Assembly: GCA_035538335.1 (NCBI GenBank) | Contig: DATLKN010000047.1 | Coordinates: forward strand, 48,156-112,155 | Source: AP-15 sp035538335 | GTDB lineage: Bacteria > Pseudomonadota > Alphaproteobacteria > ATCC43930 > CGMCC-115725 | Reading direction: 5' to 3' | DNA length: 64,000 bases | The notes under the pieces: generated by a model | Databases searched by the model: none | What the model saw: only the letters and a program-made list of their open reading frames with translations | Told to the model about the DNA's origin: nothing | Translations under genes and position numbers: made by a program | Part shown: one piece after another, positions 32,426 to 41,302 of the stretch | Numbering within the stretch: position 1 is the first letter of the stretch | Layout of the letters: each line of letters opens with the position of its first letter

Positions 32426-33058
32426 ATGGCGCAGCACTCGAAGAACGGCTCCTCCGATCGCCGGATGCTTCTCATCGTCGATGTGCAGAACGATTTCTGC
32501 CCGGGCGGCGCGCTCGCCGCGCCGGCCGGCGACAAGATCGTCCCGGCGGTCAACCGCCTCGCGCGCAATTTCGCGCATGTCGCGCTGACCCAGGATTGGC
32601 ATCCGCCGGGCCACCTGTCCTTCGCCGGCTCACACAAGGGCAGGGCGCCCTTCGAGACGATCGAGGCGTCCTACGGGCCGCAGATCCTGTGGCCCGACCA
32701 TTGCGTCCAGGGCACCAGCGGCGCGGACTTCCATCTCGCCCTCGAGGTGCCGCACGCCGAGCTGGTGCTGCGCAAGGGCTATCATCGCGAGATCGATTCC
32801 TATTCGGCGTTTCGCGAAAACGACCGCAAGACTCCGACCGGGCTCGCCGCCTATCTCCGCGAGCGCGGCTTCGAGCGCCTAACGCTGTGCGGCATCGCTA
32901 CCGATTTCTGTGTTCTCTATTCGGCGCTCGACGCGGCTGCGGCCGGGTTCGAGGTCGAGGTCGCGCTCGGCGCCTGCGCCGGCATCGATGTCGACGGCTC
33001 ACTCGCCCGCGCGCTCGCGGCGATGCGGGAGGCCGGGGTGCGGCTCGTCGAAGGCTGA
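32426..33058 (+). CDS. pncA: Nicotinamidase
   Basis: Isochorismatase-fold hydrolase converting nicotinamide to nicotinic acid for NAD salvage. The catalytic triad is Asp19 (VDVQNDFCPGG), the lysine of LRKGYH and the cysteine of ATDFCV; TQDWHPPGHLSF supplies the metal ligands (Asp, His, His). 210 residues. The nadD-like gene and a PncC-like gene are also in this window, but not in an operon with it. pncA faces right toward the suf operon, with the Rrf2 promoter directly after it. Confidence 0.93.
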   Translation: MAQHSKNGSSDRRMLLIVDVQNDFCPGGALAAPAGDKIVPAVNRLARNFAHVALTQDWHPPGHLSFAGSHKGRAPFETIEASYGPQILWPDHCVQGTSGADFHLALEVPHAELVLRKGYHREIDSYSAFRENDRKTPTGLAAYLRERGFERLTLCGIATDFCVLYSALDAAAAGFEVEVALGACAGIDVDGSLARALAAMREAGVRLVEG

Positions 33059-33083
33059 GGCCCGCGATCGCCCGCGCGCGGGG

Positions 33084-33112
33084 TTGACGCTTCCCAGGCC
33101 CGTGCCATATAG
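33084..33112 (+). promoter_or_regulatory. Promoter of the suf operon
   Basis: A -35 box TTGACG at 33084-33089 and a -10 box ATATAG at 33107-33112 are separated by 17 bases, an almost ideal sigma-70 promoter. The predicted start at about 33119 falls on the inverted repeat that follows. Identified by eye. Confidence 0.7.
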
Positions 33113-33118
33113 AGGACC

Positions 33119-33132
33119 ATTCTAGTACGAAT
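33119..33132. promoter_or_regulatory. Candidate Rrf2 operator
   Basis: ATTCTAGTACGAAT has ATTC and GAAT arms in inverted orientation, directly at the predicted transcription start of the suf operon. Rrf2-family regulators bind short inverted repeats rich in TTC/GAA, so this is likely where the operon's own first gene product binds. Confidence 0.5.
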
Positions 33133-33169
33133 TGCGCGGTCCGGAGCCGCAACGGAGTTGCGGGAAGCC

Positions 33170-33630
33170 ATGATCATCCTGTCGAAGCTCGCCGATTACG
33201 GCGTCATCGTCGCCACCCACATGGCGGCGGAGCGCGACCGCCAGGCGACCGCGGCGGCCATCGCCGGCGCGACGCGGCTGCCGCAGGCGACCGTCGCCAA
33301 GGTCCTGAAGGCGCTGGCGCACAAGGGGCTGGTGACGGCGACGCGCGGCGCCGCCGGCGGCTATCGCCTGGCGCGCCCGGCGACGGCAATCTCGCTTGCC
33401 GAGGTTGTCGCCGCCATCGACGGCGACATCGGCCTGACGCAATGCTCGGTGCATGTCACGAGCTGCGCGCGCACCAATTACTGCCCGACCCGGCCGCACT
33501 GGGCGGTCGTCAACCGTGCGGTGGGGGAGGCGCTGTCGGCCGTCTCGCTCGACGACATGCGAGCCTCGCAATCCTTCGCAGGGCTGCCGCCGACGACCTC
33601 GCCGCAACCCGAACGGCCCCGGTATTCCGC

Positions 33631-33634
<4 letters not shown>
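33170..33634 (+). CDS. Rrf2-family SUF operon regulator
   Basis: Winged-helix iron-sulfur sensor of 154 residues. The helix-turn-helix is LPQATVAKVLKALAHKGLV, and the cluster ligands are Cys92, Cys99 and Cys105 (CSVHVTSCARTNYC), the three-cysteine pattern of Rrf2 SUF regulators. It should repress the operon when its cluster is intact. ATG at 33170 is preferred over a TTG at 33158: domain homology starts at ILSKLADYGV. The stop overlaps sufB (ATGA). Whether to call it IscR, SufR or RirA is open. Confidence 0.9.
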
Positions 33635-35079
<1,445 letters not shown>

Positions 35080-35090
35080 TCGGCTTTTTC

Positions 35091-35152
35091 GTCATACCGG
35101 CGAAAGCCGGTATCCACGGCCGCCCTGGGTCCCGGCCTTCGCCGGGACGACA
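35091..35152. repeat. Palindromic intergenic repeat, family A, between sufB and sufC
   Basis: CATACCGGCGAAAGCCGGTA then GGGTCCCGGCCTTCGCCGGG, nearly identical to the unit at 58-120. It lies in the only non-coding gap inside the suf operon. A stable double hairpin here could reduce read-through from sufB to sufC or stabilise the upstream message; both effects are inferred. Confidence 0.85.
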
Positions 35153-35170
35153 CTGATTTCAGTGGGATCA

Positions 35171-35920
35171 ATGCTGGAAATTACGAACCTGCACGTGCGG
35201 CTGCTGGACGGCCGCGAGATATTGAAAGGGATCGACCTCGATCTCCGCGCCGGCGAGGTGCACGCGATCATGGGGCCGAACGGCTCCGGCAAATCGACGC
35301 TGGCGCAGGTATTGGCCGGGCGCGAGGGCTACGCGGTCAGCGAGGGGAGCGCCATCTACCTCGGCCGCGACCTCCTCGCGATGCCGGCCGACGAGCGGGC
35401 GCGGGCGGGCCTCTTCCTCGGCTTTCAGAACCCGGTCGAGATCCCCGGCGTCAACAACGTCTATTTCCTGCGCTCGGCGGTCAACGCGCAGCGCCGCCAT
35501 AGGGGCGAGCCCGAACTCGACGCGGGCCAGTTCCTGCGCGCCGCGCGGGCGAAGCTGAAGCTCCTCGAAGTCGGCGACGAATTCCTGCAGCGGTCGGTCA
35601 ATGTCGGGTTTTCGGGCGGCGAGAAGAAGCGCAACGAAATCTTTCAGATGGCGATGCTCGAGCCGAAGCTCGCAATCCTCGACGAGATCGACAGCGGGCT
35701 CGACATCGATGCCCTGAAAGCCGTGGCGCGCGGCGTCAACGGCCTGCGCGCGCCCGACCGCGCGATCCTGCTGATCACGCATTACCAGCGCCTGCTCGAT
35801 TACGTCGAGCCCGACCGCGTGCACGTCTTGCAGGGCGGCCGCATCGTGCAGTCGGGCGGCAAGGAGGTCGCGGCCGAGCTCGAGCGGCACGGCTACGGCG
35901 CGCTCGGCGACGCCGCATGA
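35171..35920 (+). CDS. sufC: Fe-S assembly ATPase SufC
   Basis: ABC-type ATPase that drives the SufBCD scaffold. Walker A is GPNGSGKST (35-43), the signature FSGGEKKRNEIFQ, Walker B AILDEIDSG, and the switch histidine is in LITHYQRLL. 249 residues, normal. ATG at 35171 begins at the conserved MLEITNLHV; the frame runs further upstream through the repeat and is not needed. The stop overlaps sufD. Confidence 0.96.
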   Translation: MLEITNLHVRLLDGREILKGIDLDLRAGEVHAIMGPNGSGKSTLAQVLAGREGYAVSEGSAIYLGRDLLAMPADERARAGLFLGFQNPVEIPGVNNVYFLRSAVNAQRRHRGEPELDAGQFLRAARAKLKLLEVGDEFLQRSVNVGFSGGEKKRNEIFQMAMLEPKLAILDEIDSGLDIDALKAVARGVNGLRAPDRAILLITHYQRLLDYVEPDRVHVLQGGRIVQSGGKEVAAELERHGYGALGDAA

Positions 35921-37257
35921 GTTCCAGGCTGTCGCCGGCAATGGACAGTGTCGTCGATTTCCCGGTAAAGCCCGAGGCGCGGGCCTATGTCGAGGCCTTC
36001 GCACGGCAGCCGGGCGAGCCGCAATGGCTCGCGCAGCACCGCGAGCAGAGCCTCGCGCGCTTTGCCGAGATGGGCTTTCCGAGCCGGCGCGGCGAAGCCT
36101 GGCGCTATATCGACCTCGCCGGCCTTGCGGAAAACCCGATGCCGCCGCAGCGCCGCGTCGCCGCGATCGAAGATGCGCGCGCCCTTATCAATGAAATCGG
36201 TGAGGCGCCGTATCGGCTCGTGCTTCTCGACGGCCGCTTCTCGCCCGAGCTTTCCTCGATCGGGGATCTGCCGCCGGGGGTGCGCCTCTCGTCGACGGCG
36301 GCGGCGGTCGCCGAGCGCCCCGAACTGTTGCGCCCGCTCATCGAAGCCGCGCCCGGCGCCGGCCGGCCGTTCGCGCTGCTCGATGCTGCGCTCTTCGCCG
36401 ACGGCTTCGTGCTCGAGCTTGCTGCCGGCGCCGCCATCGGGCGGCCGATCGAAATCGTCCATCTCGCGGCGGGCGGGGCGGGCGCCTCGCTGCACACCAA
36501 GAGCTTCGTCATCCTCGGCGAGAAGAGCCGGGCGCAGCTTTGCGAGATTTTTCTCGGCGTCGGGCAGTATTGGCGCAACGACGTCGTCGATGTGGCGCTC
36601 GCGCCCGGCGCCGCGCTCGACCGCGCCACCGTCGTCGAGGAGGCCGAGGAGGCGATCCATCTCGGCGAGACCGTCGCCCGGCTCGACGCCGGCGCGCGCT
36701 ACGCCGGCTTTGTCCTGCTCCTGGGCGGGCGCACGGTGCGGCAGGAGGCGAGCCTCTTTTGCGAGGGCGAGGCGACGCGCTCGGTGGTGAACGGCGCGGC
36801 GCTCTTGTCCGGCCGGCAGGAGGGGAACATCGTCACCGCGGTCGATCACCTGGCGCCGGGCGGCGAGACCCGCGAACTCGTCAAGATGGTCGGCGCGGGC
36901 CGCGCGCACGGCGCCTTCCAGGGCCGCATCACGGTGCGGCGCGGGGCGCAGAAGGTCGATACGCAGCAGACGAGCCGCAATTTGATCGTCGGCCGCCGCG
37001 CCGTCATCGATACGAAGCCCGAACTGGAGATTTTGGCCGACGACGTGAAATGCAGCCACGGCGCCGCGGTCGGCGATCTCGACGAGGACGCGATCTTCTA
37101 TCTCGCCGCCCGCGGCATCGCGCCCGAGGAGGCGCGCCGCATGCTGATCGAGGGGTTTCTCCGCGAGGCGGTCGAGCGCGTCGAGCCGCCTGAGCTGCGC
37201 CGGCATCTCGAAGAGCGGCTGGCCCGGCGGCTGGCGAGGCTGGAGGGTGAGGCATGA
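35917..37257 (+). CDS. sufD: Fe-S cluster assembly protein SufD
   Basis: Partner of SufB in the SufBC2D scaffold. 446 residues with the helical N-terminal domain (FPSRRGEAWRYIDLAGL) and the beta-helix; TQQTSRNLIVGRRAVIDTKP, ADDVKCSHGAAVGDLDEDAIFYLAARGI is the conserved SufD histidine/cysteine region near the interface. ATG overlaps sufC by 4 bases. Confidence 0.95.
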   Translation: MSSRLSPAMDSVVDFPVKPEARAYVEAFARQPGEPQWLAQHREQSLARFAEMGFPSRRGEAWRYIDLAGLAENPMPPQRRVAAIEDARALINEIGEAPYRLVLLDGRFSPELSSIGDLPPGVRLSSTAAAVAERPELLRPLIEAAPGAGRPFALLDAALFADGFVLELAAGAAIGRPIEIVHLAAGGAGASLHTKSFVILGEKSRAQLCEIFLGVGQYWRNDVVDVALAPGAALDRATVVEEAEEAIHLGETVARLDAGARYAGFVLLLGGRTVRQEASLFCEGEATRSVVNGAALLSGRQEGNIVTAVDHLAPGGETRELVKMVGAGRAHGAFQGRITVRRGAQKVDTQQTSRNLIVGRRAVIDTKPELEILADDVKCSHGAAVGDLDEDAIFYLAARGIAPEEARRMLIEGFLREAVERVEPPELRRHLEERLARRLARLEGEA

Positions 37258-38468
37258 GTTTCGATCCGCGCCAGTTGCGGCGCGAATTTCCGATCTACGA
37301 GAACAATCCCGGGCTCGTCTTTCTCGATTCGGCGGCGAGCGCGCAAAAGCCGCGCGCCGTCATCGACGGCACCGCGCAGTACTACCGCACCGACTACGCC
37401 AATGTGCATCGCGGCGTCTATCGGCTCTCGGCCCGCTCGACCGAGCTTTTCGAGGAGGCGCGCGAGAAGGTGCGGCGCTTCCTCAACGCCGAAGAGGCGC
37501 GCGAGATCGTCTTCGTGCGCAATTCGACCGAAGCCATCAACCTCGTCGCGCAGAGCTGGGGCGGCAAATTTCTGCGCGACGGCGACGAGGTTGTGATCAG
37601 CGAACTCGAGCACCATTCGAACATCGTGCCCTGGCAGCTATTGCGCGACCGGATCGGCTTCCGGCTGCGCGTCGCGCCGATCGACCCGACGGGCGGGCTC
37701 GACCTTGCCGCCTTCGAGGCGCTGCTCTCGCCGCGCACCCGCTTTGTCGCGGTGACGCACATGGCGAACGCGACCGGGGCGCTGGTGCCGGTCGAGCGCA
37801 TCGTCGCGCTCGCCCACCGCTACGGCGCCAAGGTGCTGATCGACGGCAGCCAGGCGGCGCCGCGGCTGCCGGTGGATGTGCAGGCGCTCGGCTGCGACTT
37901 CTACGCCTTCACCGGCCACAAGATGTACGGGCCGACCGGCATCGGGGTTCTTTACGGCCGCTATGAGCTGCTCGAAGCGATGCCGCCCTGGCAAGGCGGC
38001 GGCGAGATGATCGCCACCGTCACCTTCGAGAAGACCGAATTCCAGGAGCCGCCGCACCGTTTCGAGGCCGGCACGCCCGACATCGCCGGCGCGATCGGCC
38101 TCGGGATCGCGCTCGATTTCATCGAAGGCTTGGGGCGCGACAACATCCTCGCGCACGAGGAGGCGCTGACCGGCTACGGCGTCGATCGGCTGTCGCGCAT
38201 CCCCGATCTCAGGCTGATGGGCGCCGGGCAGCGCCGGCTCGGCATCCTCTCCTTCGATTTCGACGGTGTGCATCCGCACGACCTGGCGACCGTGCTCGAC
38301 CGGAACGGCGTCGCGGTGCGCGCCGGGCACCATTGCGCGCAGCCGCTGATGGACCGCATGGGGGTCGTCGGCACGACGCGCGCCTCGCTGGGCGTCTACA
38401 ACGACGAGCGCGACATCGATGCGCTGTGCGCCGCGCTCGACGCGGCGCGGGAGATCTTTTCGCGATGA
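37254..38468 (+). CDS. sufS: Cysteine desulfurase SufS (group II)
   Basis: PLP enzyme that supplies persulfide sulfur from cysteine. The PLP lysine is Lys223 (TGHKMYGPTG), and the catalytic cysteine is Cys361 in AGHHCAQP, which matches the group II signature. 404 residues. There is no SufE gene in the operon; the SufU-like gene that follows probably serves as the sulfur acceptor. Starts in a 4-base overlap with sufD. Confidence 0.96.
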   Translation: MSFDPRQLRREFPIYENNPGLVFLDSAASAQKPRAVIDGTAQYYRTDYANVHRGVYRLSARSTELFEEAREKVRRFLNAEEAREIVFVRNSTEAINLVAQSWGGKFLRDGDEVVISELEHHSNIVPWQLLRDRIGFRLRVAPIDPTGGLDLAAFEALLSPRTRFVAVTHMANATGALVPVERIVALAHRYGAKVLIDGSQAAPRLPVDVQALGCDFYAFTGHKMYGPTGIGVLYGRYELLEAMPPWQGGGEMIATVTFEKTEFQEPPHRFEAGTPDIAGAIGLGIALDFIEGLGRDNILAHEEALTGYGVDRLSRIPDLRLMGAGQRRLGILSFDFDGVHPHDLATVLDRNGVAVRAGHHCAQPLMDRMGVVGTTRASLGVYNDERDIDALCAALDAAREIFSR

Positions 38469-38932
38469 GCGACCTGCGCGAGCTTTATCAGGAGATCATC
38501 CTCGACCACGGCCGCCACCCGCGCAATTTCCGCGCCCTCGACGCGGCGACGCACCGCGCCCAGGGCCACAACCCGCTGTGCGGCGACCGGGTCACGGTCT
38601 ATGTCTCGCTCGATGGCGAGCGCATCGAGGACGTCAGCTTCGAGGGGCGCGGCTGCGCCATCTCGACCGCCGCGGCCTCGCTGATGACGGAGGTGCTGAA
38701 AGGCAAGACCGTCGGCGAGGCAAAGGCGCTCTTCGAGCATTTCCACGCCCGCGTCACCGGCGGCGCCGAAGCGCCGCTGCCCGAGCCGCTCGAAGAGGAG
38801 ATGGAGCGGCTCGAACCCCTGACCGGGGTCAGGGCCTATCCGGCGCGGGTCAAATGCGCGACGCTTTCCTGGCACGCCTTCGAGGCGGCGCTGAAAGCCG
38901 GGAACGCCGGCGCGACGGTCAAGACGGAGTAG
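38465..38932 (+). CDS. sufU: SufU-type sulfur acceptor / IscU-like scaffold
   Basis: 155 residues with the three conserved cysteines (NPLCGDRV, GRGCAIS and VKCATLSW) and the SufU-type insertion between the second and third. The start ATG overlaps the sufS stop. SufU usually relays sulfur from SufS with a zinc-bound cysteine exchange; with no SufE present it is the likely acceptor. Ends 4 bases before the sufT gene. Confidence 0.93.
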   Translation: MSDLRELYQEIILDHGRHPRNFRALDAATHRAQGHNPLCGDRVTVYVSLDGERIEDVSFEGRGCAISTAAASLMTEVLKGKTVGEAKALFEHFHARVTGGAEAPLPEPLEEEMERLEPLTGVRAYPARVKCATLSWHAFEAALKAGNAGATVKTE

Positions 38933-38936
38933 CGCG

Positions 38937-39338
38937 ATGAGCGAGGAAGAAAGCCGCGACTATTTCGCGTTCGCGCCCGAGTCGGCGGCCGAGGCGCAGC
39001 CGGAAACGGGCGAGCGCCCCGGCGGCGAGGACGATCTCGCGCTGATGGGGCCGGTGCTCGAAGCATTGAAAACCGTGCGCGACCCGGAAATCCCGCTCAA
39101 CCTCGTCGAGTTGGGGCTGATCTACGATCTCGTCGTCAAGAAGGGCGGCCAAGTCTATGTCGAGATGACCCTGACGACGCCCGCTTGCCCGGTCGCCGCC
39201 AACATGCCGAGCGAGGTCGAGGCCGCGATCCGCGGCGTCGAGGGCGTCGAGGACGTGCGCGTCAACCTCGTGTGGACCCCGCCCTGGACCCCCGAGCGCA
39301 TGACCGAGGAAGCCAAGCTCGAACTCGGGATGCTGTAG
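38937..39338 (+). CDS. sufT: SufT-type DUF59 (MIP18) iron-sulfur maturation protein
   Basis: 133 residues. The first 40 residues are a poorly conserved acidic tail; the rest is the DUF59/MIP18 domain with TVRDPEIPLNLVELGLIYD and the core LTTPACPVAANMPSEVE, whose cysteine is conserved. SufT-type proteins help deliver clusters to target enzymes. Last gene of the suf operon, followed by a cluster of palindromic repeats. Confidence 0.92.
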   Translation: MSEEESRDYFAFAPESAAEAQPETGERPGGEDDLALMGPVLEALKTVRDPEIPLNLVELGLIYDLVVKKGGQVYVEMTLTTPACPVAANMPSEVEAAIRGVEGVEDVRVNLVWTPPWTPERMTEEAKLELGML

Positions 39339-39421
39339 CCAACCGTCGTTCCCGCGCAAGCGCAGGGCTGTCCCGGGAATGGCAGGAGGTTGTTCGCAAT
39401 TGCGAGACAGCCAAAGCTCGT

Positions 39422-39544
39422 CTTGCCCGGACTTGATCCGGGCATCCACGCCTTTGCTGCAGCCGCCGGTGTCGCTCGCCGGCGCGTGGATGCCCAGGGA
39501 ACTAGTCCGTGGGCTGAAGGCCCACGGATCAAATCCGGCACGAC
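39422..39544. repeat. Palindromic intergenic repeat pair, family D
   Basis: Facing arms GCCCGGACTTGATCCGGGC followed by ATCCACG and, at the far end, CGTGGATGCC with CCACGGATCAAATCCGGCA. Related to the pair at 62787-62886. A half-unit of family C (CGTTCCCGCGCAAGCGCAGG) also lies at 39346-39380, so several families have been stacked after the suf operon. Confidence 0.7.
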
Positions 39545-39609
39545 CGCTCTAAGCTGAAGACGAACGGCGCCATGGGCAGGGAATTGCGCATCGTGATTTT
39601 CCCCGGAAA

Positions 39610-39682
39610 GCCCTGCGCGAAAGCGGGAATCCAGGGATTTCAGTCGCTTGCTCTGGACACCCGCTTTCGCGGGGGGTGACGA
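39610..39682. repeat. Palindromic intergenic repeat, family C
   Basis: GCGAAAGCGGGAATCCAGGG and CTCTGGACACCCGCTTTCG, then GGGGGGTGACG. Same family as at 20.5 and 56.3 kb. It lies directly before the enoyl-CoA hydratase fragment and VapBC islet. Confidence 0.8.
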
Positions 39683-39696
39683 TCTCTCATTCTTTC

Positions 39697-39765
39697 TCAC
39701 CGGTCCCGGAACGCCGGTTTGCGCTTTTCGAGGAAGGCGGTCATGGCCTCCTCGTGATGCCGCCG
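39697..39765 (-). pseudogene. Fragment of an enoyl-CoA hydratase gene 3' end
   Basis: Reverse-strand reading gives HHEEAMTAFLEKRKPAFRDR followed by a stop, the C-terminus of an enoyl-CoA hydratase. Its last 49 coding bases match the 3' end of the complete gene at 40435 with one mismatch, then diverge. It has no N-terminal part. It bounds the VapBC islet on the left, either as a leftover of a second hydratase gene or as a duplicated target. Confidence 0.75.
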
Positions 39766-39831
39766 GCCTTGCCAAGGCGAGCCGTGTATGCATAGATCCT
39801 TTCTTCTATACACATTCGAGGTGAGCGGGCG

Positions 39832-40041
39832 ATGCGGACCAACATCGTAATCGACGACGAATTGTTGTCGCATGCCATGACCGCGACGGGCCTGCCGACC
39901 AAGCGGGCCACGGTCGAGGAGGGCCTGCGTCTGCTCGTGCGGCTGCGCGGGCAGGTGAGGGCGCTGGCCGACATCAAGGGGCTCGGTTGGGAGGGCGACC
40001 TGAACGAGATGCGTCGAAGCCGCCATCGCGGCCGGTCATGA
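39832..40041 (+). CDS. vapB: VapB-family antitoxin
   Basis: 69-residue antitoxin. RTNIVIDDELLSHAMTATGL and RATVEEGLRLLVRLRG match type II VapB antitoxins that use a ribbon-helix-helix. The stop overlaps the ATG of vapC (ATGA). ATG at 39832 fits the family; an AT-rich stretch just upstream at about 39790-39815 (TTTCTTCTATACACATTCGA) probably holds the promoter. Confidence 0.9.
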   Translation: MRTNIVIDDELLSHAMTATGLPTKRATVEEGLRLLVRLRGQVRALADIKGLGWEGDLNEMRRSRHRGRS

Positions 40042-40427
40042 TCCTCGTCGACAGTTCAGTGTGGATTGCTTATCTGCGCGGCCGCGCGACCCCGGCGACT
40101 GCGAAGCTCGAAGCTGCTGCCCCGCGCGAACCTTTGCTGGTGGGCGACCTTATCCTGCTGGAGGTTCTTCAGGGTGCCCGGGACGAGGCCAACGCCTCGC
40201 GTATCGAGCGCGCGTTGCGCCGATACCCGATCGTTCCGCTCCTGGACGCCGATTTGGCCTCGCGAGCGGCCTATAACTATCGGAGGCTGAGGAGCTTGGG
40301 GATCACGATCCGCAAAACCGCCGACATCATCATCGGCACTTTCTGCATCGAGCGCGGGCACGTGCTGCTGCACGAGGACCGGGATTTCACCCCGATGGAG
40401 GAGCATCTGGGCCTGCGGGCGGCGTGA
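40038..40427 (+). CDS. vapC: VapC-family PIN-domain toxin
   Basis: 129-residue PIN ribonuclease: LVDSSVWIAYLRG at the start, ILLEVLQGARDE, and TADIIIGTFCIERGHVLLHEDRDFTPM with acidic catalytic residues. The start overlaps vapB by 4 bases. Ends 7 bases before the convergent enoyl-CoA hydratase stop, so the islet is very tight. Confidence 0.92.
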   Translation: MILVDSSVWIAYLRGRATPATAKLEAAAPREPLLVGDLILLEVLQGARDEANASRIERALRRYPIVPLLDADLASRAAYNYRRLRSLGITIRKTADIIIGTFCIERGHVLLHEDRDFTPMEEHLGLRAA

Positions 40428-40434
40428 CGAACTG

Positions 40435-41202
40435 TCACCGGTCCCGGAACGCCGGTTTGCGCTTTTCGAGAAAGGCGGTCATGCCTTCCGCTGCGTCCTC
40501 GGTCTCGAAGGCGAGGGTGTTGAGGTCGGCCTCGATCTCGAGGCCCTGCGCGAGCGGCATATCGAAGGCGCGGCGCACCGCGTCGCGGGCGAGGCGCAAA
40601 GCAAGGAGCCCGTAGCCGCTCATCTCGCGCGCGAAAGCAAGCGCGGCGGCGACCGGATCGCCCTCGACGAGGCGGTTGACGAGCCCGATCGCGAGCGCCT
40701 CCTCGGCGCCGACCGTGCGGCCGGTCATGACGATCTCCATCGCCCGCGCCGGGCCGACGAGACGCGGCAGGCGCTGCGTCCCGCCATAGCCGGGGATCAG
40801 CCCGAGCTTGATCTCCGGCAGGCCGAGCCGGGCGGTCTTCGTCGCGACCCGGAATGTCGCGGCGAGCGCCAGTTCGAGCCCGCCACCGAAGGCGTACCCC
40901 TGGATGACGGCGATCGACGGGATCGGCAGCGTATCGAGCCGCGCCAGCACCTGTTGCCCGAACCGGGCGCCTTCGCGCACCGCGCTTTGCGGGCGGCCCA
41001 TCAATTCGCGGATATCGGCCCCCGCGCAGAACGCTTTGTCGCCGGCGCCGGCGATCAGGAGGGCTCGGGCATCGCTCTGCGCCACCTCGCCGAAAGCGCG
41101 GTCGAGCTCGCGCAATAATTCGAAGCTCAGGGCGTTGAGCGCCTCCGGGCGGTCGAGCGTCAACAGCGCGAATTCGTCGATCCGAGAGAGATGGAGCGGC
41201 AT
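40435..41202 (-). CDS. Enoyl-CoA hydratase/isomerase-family protein
   Basis: Crotonase fold, 255 residues. The oxyanion-hole segments KAFCAGADIREL (about 60-71) and GYAFGGGLELALA (about 100-112) are clear, and the catalytic glutamates lie in GLPEIKLGLIPGYGGTQRL. Could act in beta-oxidation or aromatic acid degradation; the exact substrate is unclear. ATG at 41202 has GGGGAA just upstream; an ATG at 41214 would start inside a palindromic repeat. Its 3' end is duplicated at 39697. Confidence 0.9.
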   Translation of the reverse strand: MPLHLSRIDEFALLTLDRPEALNALSFELLRELDRAFGEVAQSDARALLIAGAGDKAFCAGADIRELMGRPQSAVREGARFGQQVLARLDTLPIPSIAVIQGYAFGGGLELALAATFRVATKTARLGLPEIKLGLIPGYGGTQRLPRLVGPARAMEIVMTGRTVGAEEALAIGLVNRLVEGDPVAAALAFAREMSGYGLLALRLARDAVRRAFDMPLAQGLEIEADLNTLAFETEDAAEGMTAFLEKRKPAFRDR

Positions 41203-41215
41203 TGGTTTCCCCATT

Positions 41216-41292
41216 GTCATTGCGAGGAGGCCACGGGCCGACGAAGCAATCCGGTCCCGCCCGAGATTGCTTCGCTGCGCTCGCAATGACAA
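41216..41292. repeat. Palindromic intergenic repeat, family B
   Basis: TGTCATTGCGAGGAGGCC at the left, GCAATCCGG and AGATTGCTTCGCTGCGCTCG at the right, ending CAATGACA. Two arms of CATTGCGAG / CTCGCAATG form a long stem. It lies between the enoyl-CoA hydratase and the acyl-CoA ligase, which read in the same direction. Confidence 0.88.
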
Positions 41293-41302
41293 CGATGGCG
41301 CG

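Noticed and set aside
39341..39682. Possible CRISPR-like array after the suf operon
   Set aside because: The repeats are facing palindromic pairs of different families, without regular spacers, and no cas genes are nearby.
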